Source: Oscillospiraceae bacterium (GTDB lineage Bacteria > Bacillota > Clostridia > Oscillospirales > Ruminococcaceae). From it: a stretch of 64,000 nucleotides of DNA. Location: contig JAJQBX010000021.1 in the NCBI GenBank assembly GCA_021203065.1, positions 1-64,000 on the forward strand. Reading direction: 5' to 3'. Both the position numbers and the translations under genes were made by a program. Shown here piece by piece: positions 24,288-33,706 of this stretch. The notes beneath the pieces are model-generated. The model saw only the letters and a program-made list of their open reading frames with translations. It did no database searches and was not told where the DNA came from. Every line of letters begins with the position of its first letter. Within the stretch, counting starts at the first letter, position 1.

Positions 24288-25470
24288 TAAACGTAATCGA
24301 TAAAAAGAAATGTGCAGGCTGTACCGCTTGTTATAGTGTTTGCCCAACAAAATGCATCCGTATGGTAGCCGATGAGGAAGGCTTTTTATATCCGATAGTG
24401 GACGAAAGCAAGTGCGTTAATTGTAAACTTTGCGAAGGTGCGTGTCCTATATTAAATCGTAGCTCACTAAATGAAGATGTTGATTTAGCATATGCGTTTA
24501 TCAATAAAGACGAATCTGTTAGAAAAGAATCGTCGTCAGGAGGAGCATTTTATGCGTTGGCTCGTATAGTGATTGCTTCCGGTGGGGTGGTATACGGTGC
24601 ATCTTTATCACCGAAATTGCAAGTTGAGCACATTCGAATAAGCTCTGTCGAACAGTTAGGGCGGTTGCAAGGAAGCAAATATGTACAAAGTGCATTAGGG
24701 AACATATTTAATCAAGTTAAGGAAGATTTGGCGGGGGGACCGTGCTATTCTCCGGAACCCCTTGTCAAATCGCAGGGCTGAAAAGTTTCCTAAAGCATGA
24801 GTATCAAAATTTGATTTTGGTTGACATTGTATGTCACGGTGTATCTTCACCAAAAGTTTGGGAGAAATATATTTGCGAACAGGAAGCGACAACGGGCAAG
24901 AAAATAGCTTATGTTAAATTTAGAGACAAAGCATCTGGATGGAAAAGAAGCACTTTTAAACATGTATACACCGATGGCACGGAGGATTCATATCAACCTT
25001 CGATTAATCCGTATATGATGAGTTTCAAGAATAACTCTAATTTGAGACCATCTTGTTACGCTTGTTCATTTAAAGGTGTTCGTAGAGTCAGTGATATAAC
25101 ATTAGGAGATTTTTGGGGTGTTGATAAATTTATGCCAGAACTGTTTGATGATATGGGCACGTCTCTGGTATTTACGCATAGTGAGTGCGGGGAGAAACTT
25201 GTTAAACAGATATCCAACGACGGGCAACTTGTTCCTATAGATATACAAACAGCTGTAAAAGAGAATAAAGCTGTGTTAATGTCTGAGTTACCTCATGAAA
25301 AAAGAGAGACTTTTTTTGAAAAACTTGATACTATGAAGTTGAAAAAGCTATCGAAAAAATACGCCTATCCAAAATTAACGCCATATCAGAAGTTAGCTGT
25401 TTTTCTTCAAAGGATTGGTGTGTTCCCTTTAGCAAAGAAATTAAAAGATAAACTAATAGAGAATTTGTAA
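24284..25470 (+). pseudogene. FrhB/FpoF-like iron-sulfur protein, frameshifted in a G tract
   Basis: N-terminal two 4Fe-4S motifs CAGCTACYSVCP and CVNCKLCEGACP, then ESSSGGAFYALAR and LQGSKYVQS. The frame is lost at a G6 run (24733-24738); one extra G would restore DLAGGTVLFSGTPCQIAGLK and continue to RVSDITLGDFWG. Coenzyme F420 hydrogenase beta-subunit-like proteins accompany pyruvyl transferases in polysaccharide loci. True mutation, phase variation or sequencing error cannot be told apart here. Confidence 0.8.
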
Positions 25471-25536
25471 ATAATGGAGCACAAAATACTATGAACTGCG
25501 ATTTTGTGTGAATGTGATAGTTGAAATGGTGAGGGA

Positions 25537-26740
25537 GTGTTGGTTTTGACACATGCAGATTTAAATAGAGAGAATATAAAAATAAATATCTTGTCAGAAG
25601 GGCGGTTTCACATGCTGGATCTGGCAAGAGAATTGTCCGATAATGGATTTGATGTAAAATTCTATTCTTTCGTGCCTAAGAAGAGAGCTATGAGCTTTGG
25701 ATTACCGGGGAAATGTTCTGCGTCGATTTTTGTTCCACTAAGTATTTTCCTCGCGCTGGAAAAAAAAGATTTTTCCAAAATTCAAATGCTTTCATCGGTT
25801 ACGAGTACGAATGCAGGATTTTATTGTTACGCATACAATGCGCCAATGTGATGTTTTAATCTCGCTAACAGGAAGCTATGTCAAAGCTGTAAAGAAGGCT
25901 AAAAAAGATAACTCGATTATAATTATGGAGCGTGGCTCGAAGCATATTCTTGAGCAAAAAAGAATCATGGAAGAAATATGTGGTGCCGATGCAATTCCAC
26001 AGTTTAATGTTGATCGTGAGTTGTGCGGATATGAACTTGCTGATTATATTTCAATTGCTTCAATGCATGTCGAAAGAAGTTTTTTGCAGCATGGATTCCT
26101 AAAGAATAAGTTATTTAGAAATCCATATGGCACTGATTTGAGCATGTTTACACCACTTCTAAATGTGAAAAAAGAATATGATGTTATCATGGTCGGAGGT
26201 TGGAGCAAACGTAAAGGATGTGATATTCTTACGGAAGCACTTAGGGATACTAATTATAAGTTCTTGCATGTCGGAGGACTGGCGGATATGGAATTCCCGA
26301 AGCTGCCTAACTTTACTCATGTCGATTCGGTTGATCAGAGAGAGTTAATTAACTATTATAATAAAGCTAAAACCTTTGCACTCGTATCAAGAGAGGATGG
26401 ATTTGGCATGGTGCTTAGCCAAGCAATGGCTTGCGGCTTACCTTTAATTTGCACAAAAGACACAGGTGGAGAAGACTTGAGAGAATTCCTGGAGGAAGAT
26501 AGTAGAAAGTTTATAATTGTGCTGGAGAATATAACAGCAGAAAAAATCAGGACCGCAGTTGCCGATGCTTTGGATTTGGTTATCGAGCTTCCGGTAAATA
26601 GTGATTATATGGGAAGTACTAAGGAGAATTTATCTTGGGTAGCTTATGGACAACGTTACGCTCGATTTATAGATAAAATTGTAGTGGATGGCTTTGACAT
26701 GGGGTATATACGAGGTAAGGACTATGAAGTCGAAGAATAA
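25537..26740 (+). pseudogene. glycosyltransferase family 4, frameshifted in an A tract
   Basis: Part 1 (to 25851) has ILSEGRFHMLDLARELSDNG; part 2 (ATG 25811, +1 frame) has TMRQCDVLISLTGSY, MVGGWSKRKGCDILTEAL and REDGFGMVLSQAMACGLPLI. Deleting one A from the A8 run at 25760-25767 gives a continuous LEKKIFPKFKCFHRLRVRM. The C-terminal half contains the whole donor-binding E-x7-E region and could be a fragment protein. AT-rich. Confidence 0.75.
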
Positions 26741-26788
26741 ATAATATCTTCGAATCTATTATTATAATGTTGGGCAGAGAGGAAAATT

Positions 26789-27772
26789 ATGAAGAGAAAT
26801 AGAAACGTTGATATTCTAAAGGGAATATTAATTATCTTGGTGGTGATAGGACATTCAAGAGGCGACTGTGTTCACGACATTATTTTCCTTTTTCATATGC
26901 CGCTATTTTTTATTGTTTCAGGGTTGTTCTATCATGAAGACACTACACTAAATAAGGAATACATATGTAAGTGTCTGAGAAGATATATTCTACCTTATTT
27001 TGCATACATGGTTTTGTTTCTCCTCTTTCTTAATGACGAATATTCAATCAAGGAATTATTAAAGGTTCTTTATGGAGGACGATTGGCAGTAGGAGTATGG
27101 TGGTATATCACATGCTTATTTGGTGCATTAATTGGATTTACATGGATTCGTACTACGTTTAAATCGAGAATAACAGTTATTGCTATGCTTACGTGTGGGG
27201 GGGTGCTTGCTGTAATAGAAGCGAACATTTTAGAATATGTACCTCTATTAGATAGTCCGGGAATTCCATGGAGCTTAGACACGTCATTATTAGCAATGGT
27301 TTATATTGCGATTGGATATTACAATAAGGACAAAATCTTGAAATTACTTGATAGAAACAAAAGGTATGATTTAACTGCTTGTGCTATTTTGATTTGCTTA
27401 GCAGTTTTCTGCTATTTTAATTATAGGGGCGAGAGTTTTTACTATTTTGATATGAAACATGTATATTATAAGGAACTGATTTCAGCAATTATGGTTCCTG
27501 TGCTTTTTGGCTTTGTCTTGTGCAGAATCGTATACTGGGTAGATAAAGTTGAAATAGCAGGAAAAATTCTTGGACAACTTGGTCGTATGACAATTCCAGT
27601 TATGTATTTGCATGTTCCTTTAAACGGAAGGCTACAAGAATTTTTGGGTTACGGATCTATAGTGTACATTGCTGTTGGCATAGGAATTCCCGTGTTATGC
27701 TCGCTGATTTTGTATCGTTTTTCGTTAATGAGAAAACTGTTTGGGTTACCTAATTTAAAAGAAAAGACATAA
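26789..27772 (+). CDS. acyltransferase family 3 membrane protein
   Basis: 327 residues with about ten membrane helices. N-terminal RNVDILKGILIILVVIGHS carries the conserved His, followed by FLFHMPLFFIVSGLFY (the F-H-M-P-x-F-F pattern). Such proteins O-acetylate exported sugars. GAGAGGAAAATT precedes ATG. The only fully intact gene in the AT-rich block; a G7 run near 27197 lies within its frame and is a possible slippage site. Confidence 0.88.
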   Translation: MKRNRNVDILKGILIILVVIGHSRGDCVHDIIFLFHMPLFFIVSGLFYHEDTTLNKEYICKCLRRYILPYFAYMVLFLLFLNDEYSIKELLKVLYGGRLAVGVWWYITCLFGALIGFTWIRTTFKSRITVIAMLTCGGVLAVIEANILEYVPLLDSPGIPWSLDTSLLAMVYIAIGYYNKDKILKLLDRNKRYDLTACAILICLAVFCYFNYRGESFYYFDMKHVYYKELISAIMVPVLFGFVLCRIVYWVDKVEIAGKILGQLGRMTIPVMYLHVPLNGRLQEFLGYGSIVYIAVGIGIPVLCSLILYRFSLMRKLFGLPNLKEKT

Positions 27773-27815
27773 AAAATATAAGGTAAAATCAATTTGAATA
27801 TAGAGGATGTTCGCC

Positions 27816-28943
27816 ATGGAAGTTTCAGCCACCATAATTCTTTTGCTTCGATCTGCGCTGACCGGGGAACAATTGAATACGGAATTTCGAGAGAGCATAG
27901 GCGCGTTGCTTTCTGAACCGTTATTATTTACCCTTGCTTCTTCTCACGGCGTTGCAAACATGGCTTCCATAGGACTTTTTAACAATGGGATTGACAAGGA
28001 CGGTACGCTTTTTGAACAAGCAGAGCTTCAGGCAGCTTTGAGTGATGCACAGATGGAAGCTGACATGGCTCTTATCCGCAATTCTCTCACCAATATTCCT
28101 TTCATCCCATTGAAAGGTATCGTCCTTAAGCAGTACTATTCGGAATCATATATGCGGACCTGCGGCGACATCGACATCTTGATTCACGAGGTGGACACCA
28201 AGAGAGCAGTTGCGGCTCTGACGGAGCACGGTTTCAAGGCTGAAAGCTACAATTATCACGACGTTGCCCTCGTATCCGAAAACGGGACGATGGTTGAATT
28301 GCATTTTTCGCTGTCCTGTGATTCGGAGAAGATGGACAAAGTGCTGGACAGAGTGTGGGACTATGCTGTTGTGAAAAATGGCTGTGAGTATAAGCTGACG
28401 GATGACTTCTTTTTCTTCTATATTTTGTCTCACTTGGCTCATCATTTCTATCCATACGGCTGCGGTATCCGCTTTTTCATGGATTTGTGGGTCATACAGC
28501 ATAGGATGGAAATCAAGTTTGATGAAAAAGTTAAGGAACTTTGCAAAGAAGCGGGTATTGAGACATTTGCGGAGACAGCGATCAAACTCTCAGAGGCGTG
28601 GTTTGGCGATATGAGCCATGATGAGTTGACCAAAGCGATGGAAGAATATGTTCTGACCAGTGGCACTTTTGGCAATACAGATAATGTGGTTGCTGTGACT
28701 ACGGGAGAGAAACGTGGGAGTGTGCGGCACAACCTCAAACGAATGCTCCTCCCATACAGCAAGCTAAAATTGATTTATCCTGAGATGAAGCCTATTCAAT
28801 TCCCAATTTACGAAGTCAGACGTTGGGGAGAGCTTCTGAACAGGGGACTGAACCGCAGAAAGTCAATGTCCGAGAAATCCGTTTCAGACGAGAAAAAAGA
28901 AAAAGTGCGCCAGCTGATGGAGCGGCTCGATATAAAACAGTGA
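27816..28943 (+). CDS. nucleotidyltransferase-fold protein (NTP_transf_5 type)
   Basis: 375 residues from ATG at 27816, with GAGG 9 nt upstream; the ATG at 27807 lies too near that site. The core LKGIVLKQYYSESYMRTCGDIDILI shows the K-G-x-x-L and G-D-I-D-I-L motifs (about residues 95-118), then HGFKAE and MVELHFSL. These proteins are common in capsule and S-layer glycan loci; the nucleotide and target are not known. GC-rich again, so it belongs to the older locus backbone. Confidence 0.8.
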   Translation: MEVSATIILLLRSALTGEQLNTEFRESIGALLSEPLLFTLASSHGVANMASIGLFNNGIDKDGTLFEQAELQAALSDAQMEADMALIRNSLTNIPFIPLKGIVLKQYYSESYMRTCGDIDILIHEVDTKRAVAALTEHGFKAESYNYHDVALVSENGTMVELHFSLSCDSEKMDKVLDRVWDYAVVKNGCEYKLTDDFFFFYILSHLAHHFYPYGCGIRFFMDLWVIQHRMEIKFDEKVKELCKEAGIETFAETAIKLSEAWFGDMSHDELTKAMEEYVLTSGTFGNTDNVVAVTTGEKRGSVRHNLKRMLLPYSKLKLIYPEMKPIQFPIYEVRRWGELLNRGLNRRKSMSEKSVSDEKKEKVRQLMERLDIKQ

Positions 28944-28962
28944 ACATAGAAAGGTCTAACCC

Positions 28963-29553
28963 ATGTCCAGCAACTACTACAAACTAATCCTGAAACTCCT
29001 ACATATCCGCTACGGCAAGAACCTCCTCCTGAAAGGCTGCCCCGTAATCTTCAACAAATCTGGCGCAACATTCACGATAGGCGACAATGTCACGATCAAA
29101 TCCAGTTTTCTGTCAAATCTCGTGGGACTTTACAGCCGTACTATCATCGTGACTCGTCATCCCGACGCCTACATCCACATCGGCAACAACGTCGGCATCT
29201 CCGGTGCGACTATCTACGCCCGCAAGGGCATCACAATTGGCGACAATACCGCCATCGGTGGCAACTGCAAGATTCTCGATAACGATTTCCATCCGATAGA
29301 AGCGGAAGAACGTGTCAAGCTTCTGAATGATCCGAACGGTGGAGATTCGGAAGCAGTGCCGGCTAAGGAGATCATCATCGGCAACAACTGCTTCATCGGC
29401 TGCAACAGCATTATTTTAAAAGGCACCGTTCTTGGAGACGGCTGTGTGGTTGGAGCTGGAGCTGTAGTTTCGGGAAAGTTTCCTGCAAATAGCGTGATTG
29501 TCGGGAATCCAGCGAGGGTGATCAGAACACTGGAAGAGAAGTCTAATAAGTGA
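28963..29553 (+). CDS. hexapeptide-repeat acetyltransferase
   Basis: 196 residues with a left-handed beta-helix: repeats such as ITIGDNTAIGGNC, IIIGNNCFIGCNSIILKG, VLGDGCVVGAGAVVSG and the end NSVIVGNPARVIR. Loop residue His in DNDFHPI is the usual catalytic base. It should O- or N-acetylate a sugar in the polysaccharide. Last gene of the locus, closed by a terminator. Confidence 0.88.
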   Translation: MSSNYYKLILKLLHIRYGKNLLLKGCPVIFNKSGATFTIGDNVTIKSSFLSNLVGLYSRTIIVTRHPDAYIHIGNNVGISGATIYARKGITIGDNTAIGGNCKILDNDFHPIEAEERVKLLNDPNGGDSEAVPAKEIIIGNNCFIGCNSIILKGTVLGDGCVVGAGAVVSGKFPANSVIVGNPARVIRTLEEKSNK

Positions 29554-29598
29554 TTGAAGCTATAGCTTGTCTGCATTCAGCGCATAATAAAAACAGCT

Positions 29599-29643
29599 AA
29601 AGTCCGAAAGAGATTTCAGTAAGATTCTCTTCCGGACTTTTTA
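29599..29643 (+). terminator. terminator of the polysaccharide locus
   Basis: AAAGTCCG--AGAGA / TCTCT-CCGGACTTTTTA hairpin with an AT-rich loop. Confidence 0.8.
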
Positions 29644-29712
29644 ATTCAGCAACACATTCCTAATGGACTACTTAAAAAGTTGTAATAGTGTTTAGCGAAT
29701 AAAAATCAAGCC

Positions 29713-29741
29713 TTGCAATCTGTAGGATTTTGTGCTATACT
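29713..29741 (+). promoter_or_regulatory. promoter of the AbiG operon
   Basis: TTGCAA, 17 nt, TATACT, about 55 nt before the AbiGi start. Confidence 0.6.
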
Positions 29742-29794
29742 GTCATTGTAATGGATAATTAAACGAAACTGAATCAAAATCGTGAGGTGAAATA

Positions 29795-30617
29795 ATGGAT
29801 AATAAAGTGACGTACCTTGATGTGAGAGATGATGGTGTAAAAATAGAAGAGTCTCAATCGTATGTATCTTCTGAACTACAAGCTGATGCCCTTTTTAACT
29901 TTGTTGATAAAATCGACTATATCATAGACCCGCTGGAAAAGATGATGTTATCGCCACGGTATTGTTTTGAATCTGTTGAATACTTGGAAATTGATGATAT
30001 TACGAGAATAGCGATACCAATGAAATGCTTTTGCGATATTAGCAGAGACACACCTAAAATGGTATGGCTACTATGGACTGGCGTTTAATAAGGAATGGGG
30101 TATGCGAAACGGTATTCAGCCGGTACAGTACATAAATAAATTTTCGACCCAGCGAAAAGATTTTACAGAAGCATTGAATTTGGCGCGGTCTGCAACTAAG
30201 TATGGCGACGATGTCGATAATAAGCTTAAAAGTTTTATCCTTGAGCAAATGCTCTACTATAAACCATACGCCGGGAAGCAGTATCATAGGCCGGACAAAG
30301 AAGAGAAGAGTAGGTGCTTTGCGGATGAATGTGAGTGGAGATATATTCCTGATGTCAGTAAAAAAGGCTTCGTGCAGGTGTATTATAGGGCAACGACACA
30401 ACCAGAAGCATTGGAACGGTTAAATAAAGCTATGAACATGGACCCAGATGTGTCACTGAAGTTCGAATACGATGATATAAAGTATATTGTCATAAAAGAT
30501 AAATCGGATTTCGACAGACTTTTAAAAGTCATTGATGGCTTAAAATGCGATGATGAGGAAAAATATAAGCTGTTTTCAAAAATCATAGTTTGGGAAGAGC
30601 AAAGGAGGGATTTTTAA
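29795..30617 (+). pseudogene. abiGi: abortive infection protein AbiGi, frameshifted
   Basis: First part: FNFVDKIDYIIDPLEKMM, SPRYCFESVEYLEIDDITR and IAIPMKCFCDI, the AbiGi N-terminus. The frame breaks near an A4 run at 30056-30059; with one A removed it reads TPKWYGYYGLAFNKEWGMRN and runs into IQPVQYINKFS and the C-terminal half. The second half (from ATG 30102) could be made separately. AbiGi partners AbiGii in phage-triggered abortive infection. GAGGTGAAATA precedes the first ATG; the end overlaps AbiGii by 1 nt. Confidence 0.8.
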
Positions 30618-31846
30618 TGTTACTTGACTTTGATAAAATTTTTGGCGAGCCAGAACTTCAGGACACAATACCTGAGGGATATATTAACTATCTGAATCGA
30701 TCAGCACCACCCGACACTCACTATGAACGCATGGGCAAGGATAGCTGCGTTTTGGTAGGGGATGACGGCAAGAAAGTTACACTTGGTGGTTTTGTATTTG
30801 AACCTACTGAAAAGCAAAAGCGAGCTTTGGGTGAAAATTTTAGTGAAGAAGATTTTAAATACTACTTATATAATTCTCAAACCCAGTACAAGTTTTCTCT
30901 TGCAGAGAGTGGTCAAGTTATTATAAATGGCGAGAAAAGACCAATTAATCAATTGAGCATCTATATGAACAAATCTATTGATTATTCCGAATCGTATATA
31001 TTTATAATTCCATCTCCGATGGACATGTCATTTGATATGTGTGTTAGCGTTGACACTGTTAAACAGAGTCTGCATATGGTCAGAAAGCCTAATGATAGCG
31101 TTTCGGAAGCATTATTCGAAAGCGATGACTCTGATGCACTTAAGCTGTCAATGCGGGCTAACCTCAGAGATACCAGTAGAAAAGTAAAATACACTGTTAA
31201 GATTGGTCATCCCAAAACCGTTTCAGAAACTATCGAAACCATTAAGCTATACAACGCATTTGCAACTGGCAATGCTTGTATCGATGGCAGAAAGCTCAAT
31301 GGCGTGAATAAAACGAGTGAGGGCAGAATTTTCAGCGAAAGTGAAATTTTATTTTGGAATAAAGTTCGCTCAATTGAGGAGAGGCTTGATGTCCATTTTG
31401 TCCCACCAGTCGCTGATGTGTCAATGGAAGAAGCGGTTACTGTTGAGCGACTTTATCAAAGCCTCATAAAAATAAACCCTACAAAAACCGGGAAGAGGAT
31501 AGATTCGCTGACAGGCAAAGGGGTTCACGAAATCATGGAAATATCGGAAAAGTCCGTCGGACAGCCGATTTTTATGGAAATCACAAGAGTAGAAGAGTGT
31601 GATTTGTTTGGAGAGCATTTAGAATTACTTGGCTTGGTTAGCATATGCAATGCTGTTCTCAGCGGCTATACTGCTGAAGGAGACTCAATAACGGTGAAAT
31701 TTGCAGACAAGAGCGAAAGTGAAAAGTTATTCACCACAATTCTTTTGTTTAACAGGGAGGAAGAGCTTATTAAATATCGCAATGGAGATGCCGTAGAGCG
31801 CATACAGCAGGCACATAATGCCAAGGAACCGATTGAATATCTTTAA
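30617..31846 (+). CDS. abiGii: abortive infection toxin AbiGii
   Basis: 409 residues from ATG at 30617 (AAAGGAGGGATTTTTA upstream). Family features seen: N-terminal LLDFDKIFGEPELQDTIPEG, the FEPTEKQKRALG segment, the middle PINQLSIYMN and KPNDSVSEALFESDDSDALK, and ETIKLYNAFATG near residue 205. Mechanism of AbiGii is not established by sequence. Intact here although its partner gene is frameshifted, which is odd for a toxin. Confidence 0.8.
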   Translation: MLLDFDKIFGEPELQDTIPEGYINYLNRSAPPDTHYERMGKDSCVLVGDDGKKVTLGGFVFEPTEKQKRALGENFSEEDFKYYLYNSQTQYKFSLAESGQVIINGEKRPINQLSIYMNKSIDYSESYIFIIPSPMDMSFDMCVSVDTVKQSLHMVRKPNDSVSEALFESDDSDALKLSMRANLRDTSRKVKYTVKIGHPKTVSETIETIKLYNAFATGNACIDGRKLNGVNKTSEGRIFSESEILFWNKVRSIEERLDVHFVPPVADVSMEEAVTVERLYQSLIKINPTKTGKRIDSLTGKGVHEIMEISEKSVGQPIFMEITRVEECDLFGEHLELLGLVSICNAVLSGYTAEGDSITVKFADKSESEKLFTTILLFNREEELIKYRNGDAVERIQQAHNAKEPIEYL

Positions 31847-31875
31847 CTTCGCTAGTAGTGATACTAGAATTAAAA

Positions 31876-31914
31876 TCTCTGTGAGAGATATACACCCCTC
31901 ACGGAGGTTTTTGC
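31876..31914 (+). terminator. terminator of the AbiG operon
   Basis: CTCTGTGAG / CTCACGGAG stem then TTTTTG. Confidence 0.7.
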
Positions 31915-31941
31915 AGTTATATATTGAGATGTCTAATGCCT

Positions 31942-32988
31942 TTACTGCATACTTTCACTAACTTCTCTAATCTTCTCCCTATACTCCTCCGCCACCTCTT
32001 TCGGCACCGTAATCTTCATAAGCTTTCCAAACTGGAATACCCAGCCCCAGAAAGGAGGGGAAAGCTGAACCTTGACTCTTGCCGTAACCTGTCCATCTTT
32101 TGCCGGCTTCATAACGATATCTTCACCAAATCTGTCATAGACAGCACCGACAAGGCTTGAGTCGAATTGTATGGTGATAGTCTTCGGCTTGCCGCCATAC
32201 ATCTTGAATGCCTGTTTTGTGTAACCGGCTATAGCCGAACGAAGCTTAGAAGCTGTATCGGAAATCTTTTCATCAAGAATCTCTACATCTTCCATGCGGT
32301 CAATACGGTAGTTAGCCGTGCTGTCATGTTTGGCACTGTAGACGCTGACGTAGTAGTTGTCTTCATTGAAAACAAGAGCAATCGGCTCAACTACATAGTG
32401 ATGACCATCACGTCTGTATACCTTTTCATGGTTCATGTCCAAGTCATAATACCTGAAGATGACCTTGTTTTTATTTAGTAGGGCAGTTTCCAACGTATCT
32501 ATATTGTCATAGACGTTTTCATTCGAATGCTTGCGAGTATTGAATATGACCTTGTTGCCCTTTAGTAAATCGCCCCGGTATTTGCCTCCAAGTGAAGCTA
32601 TCTTATCTATAAGCTCTTCCGTCTTCTCCTCGGTGATGAAACTTGCCGCCTGTACGGCATCCATGAGAATCTTAAGCTCCGGGGTTGTGAACTTTGTTTC
32701 GTCCTTGATAGTTTTCTTTCTTCTCATGGAATTATCTCCAACCATGTAGTAGGCTTTGCTTTTGCCAACCCATGTGTCGTGAACAACAATGCCAATTTCA
32801 TTCAGAGCCGCTATATCCCTCGTGACAACTCGCCGTTCACAAGGAATATCTATGCTCTCCATGTACTCACAGATTTCCTGTGTGGTCAATGGATTTTCAG
32901 CACTTGACCTTGTACGCAATAATTCAACGAGCAGAACAAGCTTACTCTTTTGCCGGTTTTTCATATGCGAAGTATGCGTAGTAGGCAT
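31942..32988 (-). CDS. WYL domain transcriptional regulator
   Basis: 348 residues from ATG at 32988 (TGAGGG upstream); the longer frame to 33066 has no ribosome site. N-terminal helix-turn-helix (about 12-75) with TTQEICEYMES and RRVVTRDIAALNEIGI. WYL domain in the middle (VIFRYYDLDMNHEKVYRRDG, then VEPIALVFNEDNYYVSVY) and a C-terminal WCX part. WYL proteins sense nucleic acid ligands and often regulate phage-defence or DNA-damage genes. Convergent with AbiG and divergent from the prophage side. Confidence 0.9.
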   Translation of the reverse strand: MPTTHTSHMKNRQKSKLVLLVELLRTRSSAENPLTTQEICEYMESIDIPCERRVVTRDIAALNEIGIVVHDTWVGKSKAYYMVGDNSMRRKKTIKDETKFTTPELKILMDAVQAASFITEEKTEELIDKIASLGGKYRGDLLKGNKVIFNTRKHSNENVYDNIDTLETALLNKNKVIFRYYDLDMNHEKVYRRDGHHYVVEPIALVFNEDNYYVSVYSAKHDSTANYRIDRMEDVEILDEKISDTASKLRSAIAGYTKQAFKMYGGKPKTITIQFDSSLVGAVYDRFGEDIVMKPAKDGQVTARVKVQLSPPFWGWVFQFGKLMKITVPKEVAEEYREKIREVSESMQ

Positions 32989-33030
32989 AGTACCCTCAAT
33001 ACAAATATTTAAAATTCTTTGCCAAACATT

Positions 33031-33058
33031 TTGACAATTTCCTACAGAGTGATATAAT
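33031..33058 (+). promoter_or_regulatory. promoter for the zinc-ribbon gene, between WYL gene and prophage
   Basis: TTGACA, 16 nt, TATAAT on the plus strand, 43 nt upstream of the WYL start in the other direction. A natural place for WYL control. Confidence 0.65.
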
Positions 33059-33129
33059 AGTATCAAGCGGAACTAAAGTTTCAAAAATCAGACAAAGAGC
33101 AGCAGATTGGATTGGAGAAAGGAAGGTAA

Positions 33130-33330
33130 ATGAAAGAGGAAGACACTTGGAAAGCTTTATCTTGGTATTGCCCGAACTGTGGGACATTGGTACATGGCTT
33201 TAGAGACAAGAAGGGAAAAGTGAACGTAGAATGCGGGACTTGTCATTCTGTGATGGTGAGAACTTTGATAGGCATTAGGCATGACAGTATTGACCTCTAT
33301 GCACCAAGAGGTCAGATGAGACGAGGGTAG
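33130..33330 (+). CDS. small zinc-ribbon protein
   Basis: 66 residues. Two knuckles YCPNCGTLVHG and VECGTCHSVMV (C-x2-C ... C-x2-C) form a zinc ribbon, followed by a basic tail. GAAAGGAAGGTAA precedes ATG. Similar small ribbons are frequent at the left end of clostridial prophages and integrative elements; function unknown. Probably the first gene of the mobile region. Confidence 0.7.
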   Translation: MKEEDTWKALSWYCPNCGTLVHGFRDKKGKVNVECGTCHSVMVRTLIGIRHDSIDLYAPRGQMRRG

Positions 33331-33371
33331 AATTACCCTTAGTGACAATTTAATAAGACTCAATATAACGA

Positions 33372-33498
33372 CGGACAGGTTGTGAGAGAACGTAAATCCT
33401 GTTCCAGGTCACCAGTAGCGATGTTTGAATAAATCAGCCATCGACAGAACGGTTCCTATCTCAAAAGAGATAGGTCTGTTTTGCTGATGGCTTTTTTA
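33372..33498 (+). promoter_or_regulatory. structured leader with competing stems and a terminator (attenuator-like)
   Basis: GGACAGG / CCTGTTCC forms a first stem. CGATG (33419-33423) can pair with CATCG (33439-33443), while AGCCATC (33436-33442) can instead pair with GATGGCT (33486-33492), enclosing CCTATCTC-AAAA-GAGATAGG and followed by T6. The two choices share the same bases, as in an attenuator. No known riboswitch or RNA family was recognised. Confidence 0.45.
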
Positions 33499-33660
33499 TT
33501 ATCCCGACTTTTCGTACATTCGTTGGCCTCGAATGTTCCAGTGCGGATTGTCGGCAAAAAAGAATATAATCAGCTGCCTACTGGAAAAGGAAGCTGCAAC
33601 CCGGAATGGAGAAAACCATTTTTGGGCTGCGGTGTATTTGTTATACCCTTTTGCAGCTAC

Positions 33661-33706
33661 CTGAGCATTCTCCGTTCCGAAAAGAACGGAGGATTTTTAT
33701 GCTCAG
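33661..33706 (+). promoter_or_regulatory. hairpin hiding ribosome site and start codon of the sigma-like gene
   Basis: CTGAGCAT (33661-33668) is complementary to ATGCTCAG (33699-33706), which contains the ATG. CTCCGTTC (33670-33677) is complementary to GAACGGAG (33684-33691), which contains the ribosome site. Together they give 16 bp around a 6-nt loop with one internal bulge. Confidence 0.65.

Noticed and set aside
27190..27205. G7 tract in the acyltransferase gene as a proven phase switch
   Set aside because: The frame is intact and only one length is visible; noted as a possible slippage site only.
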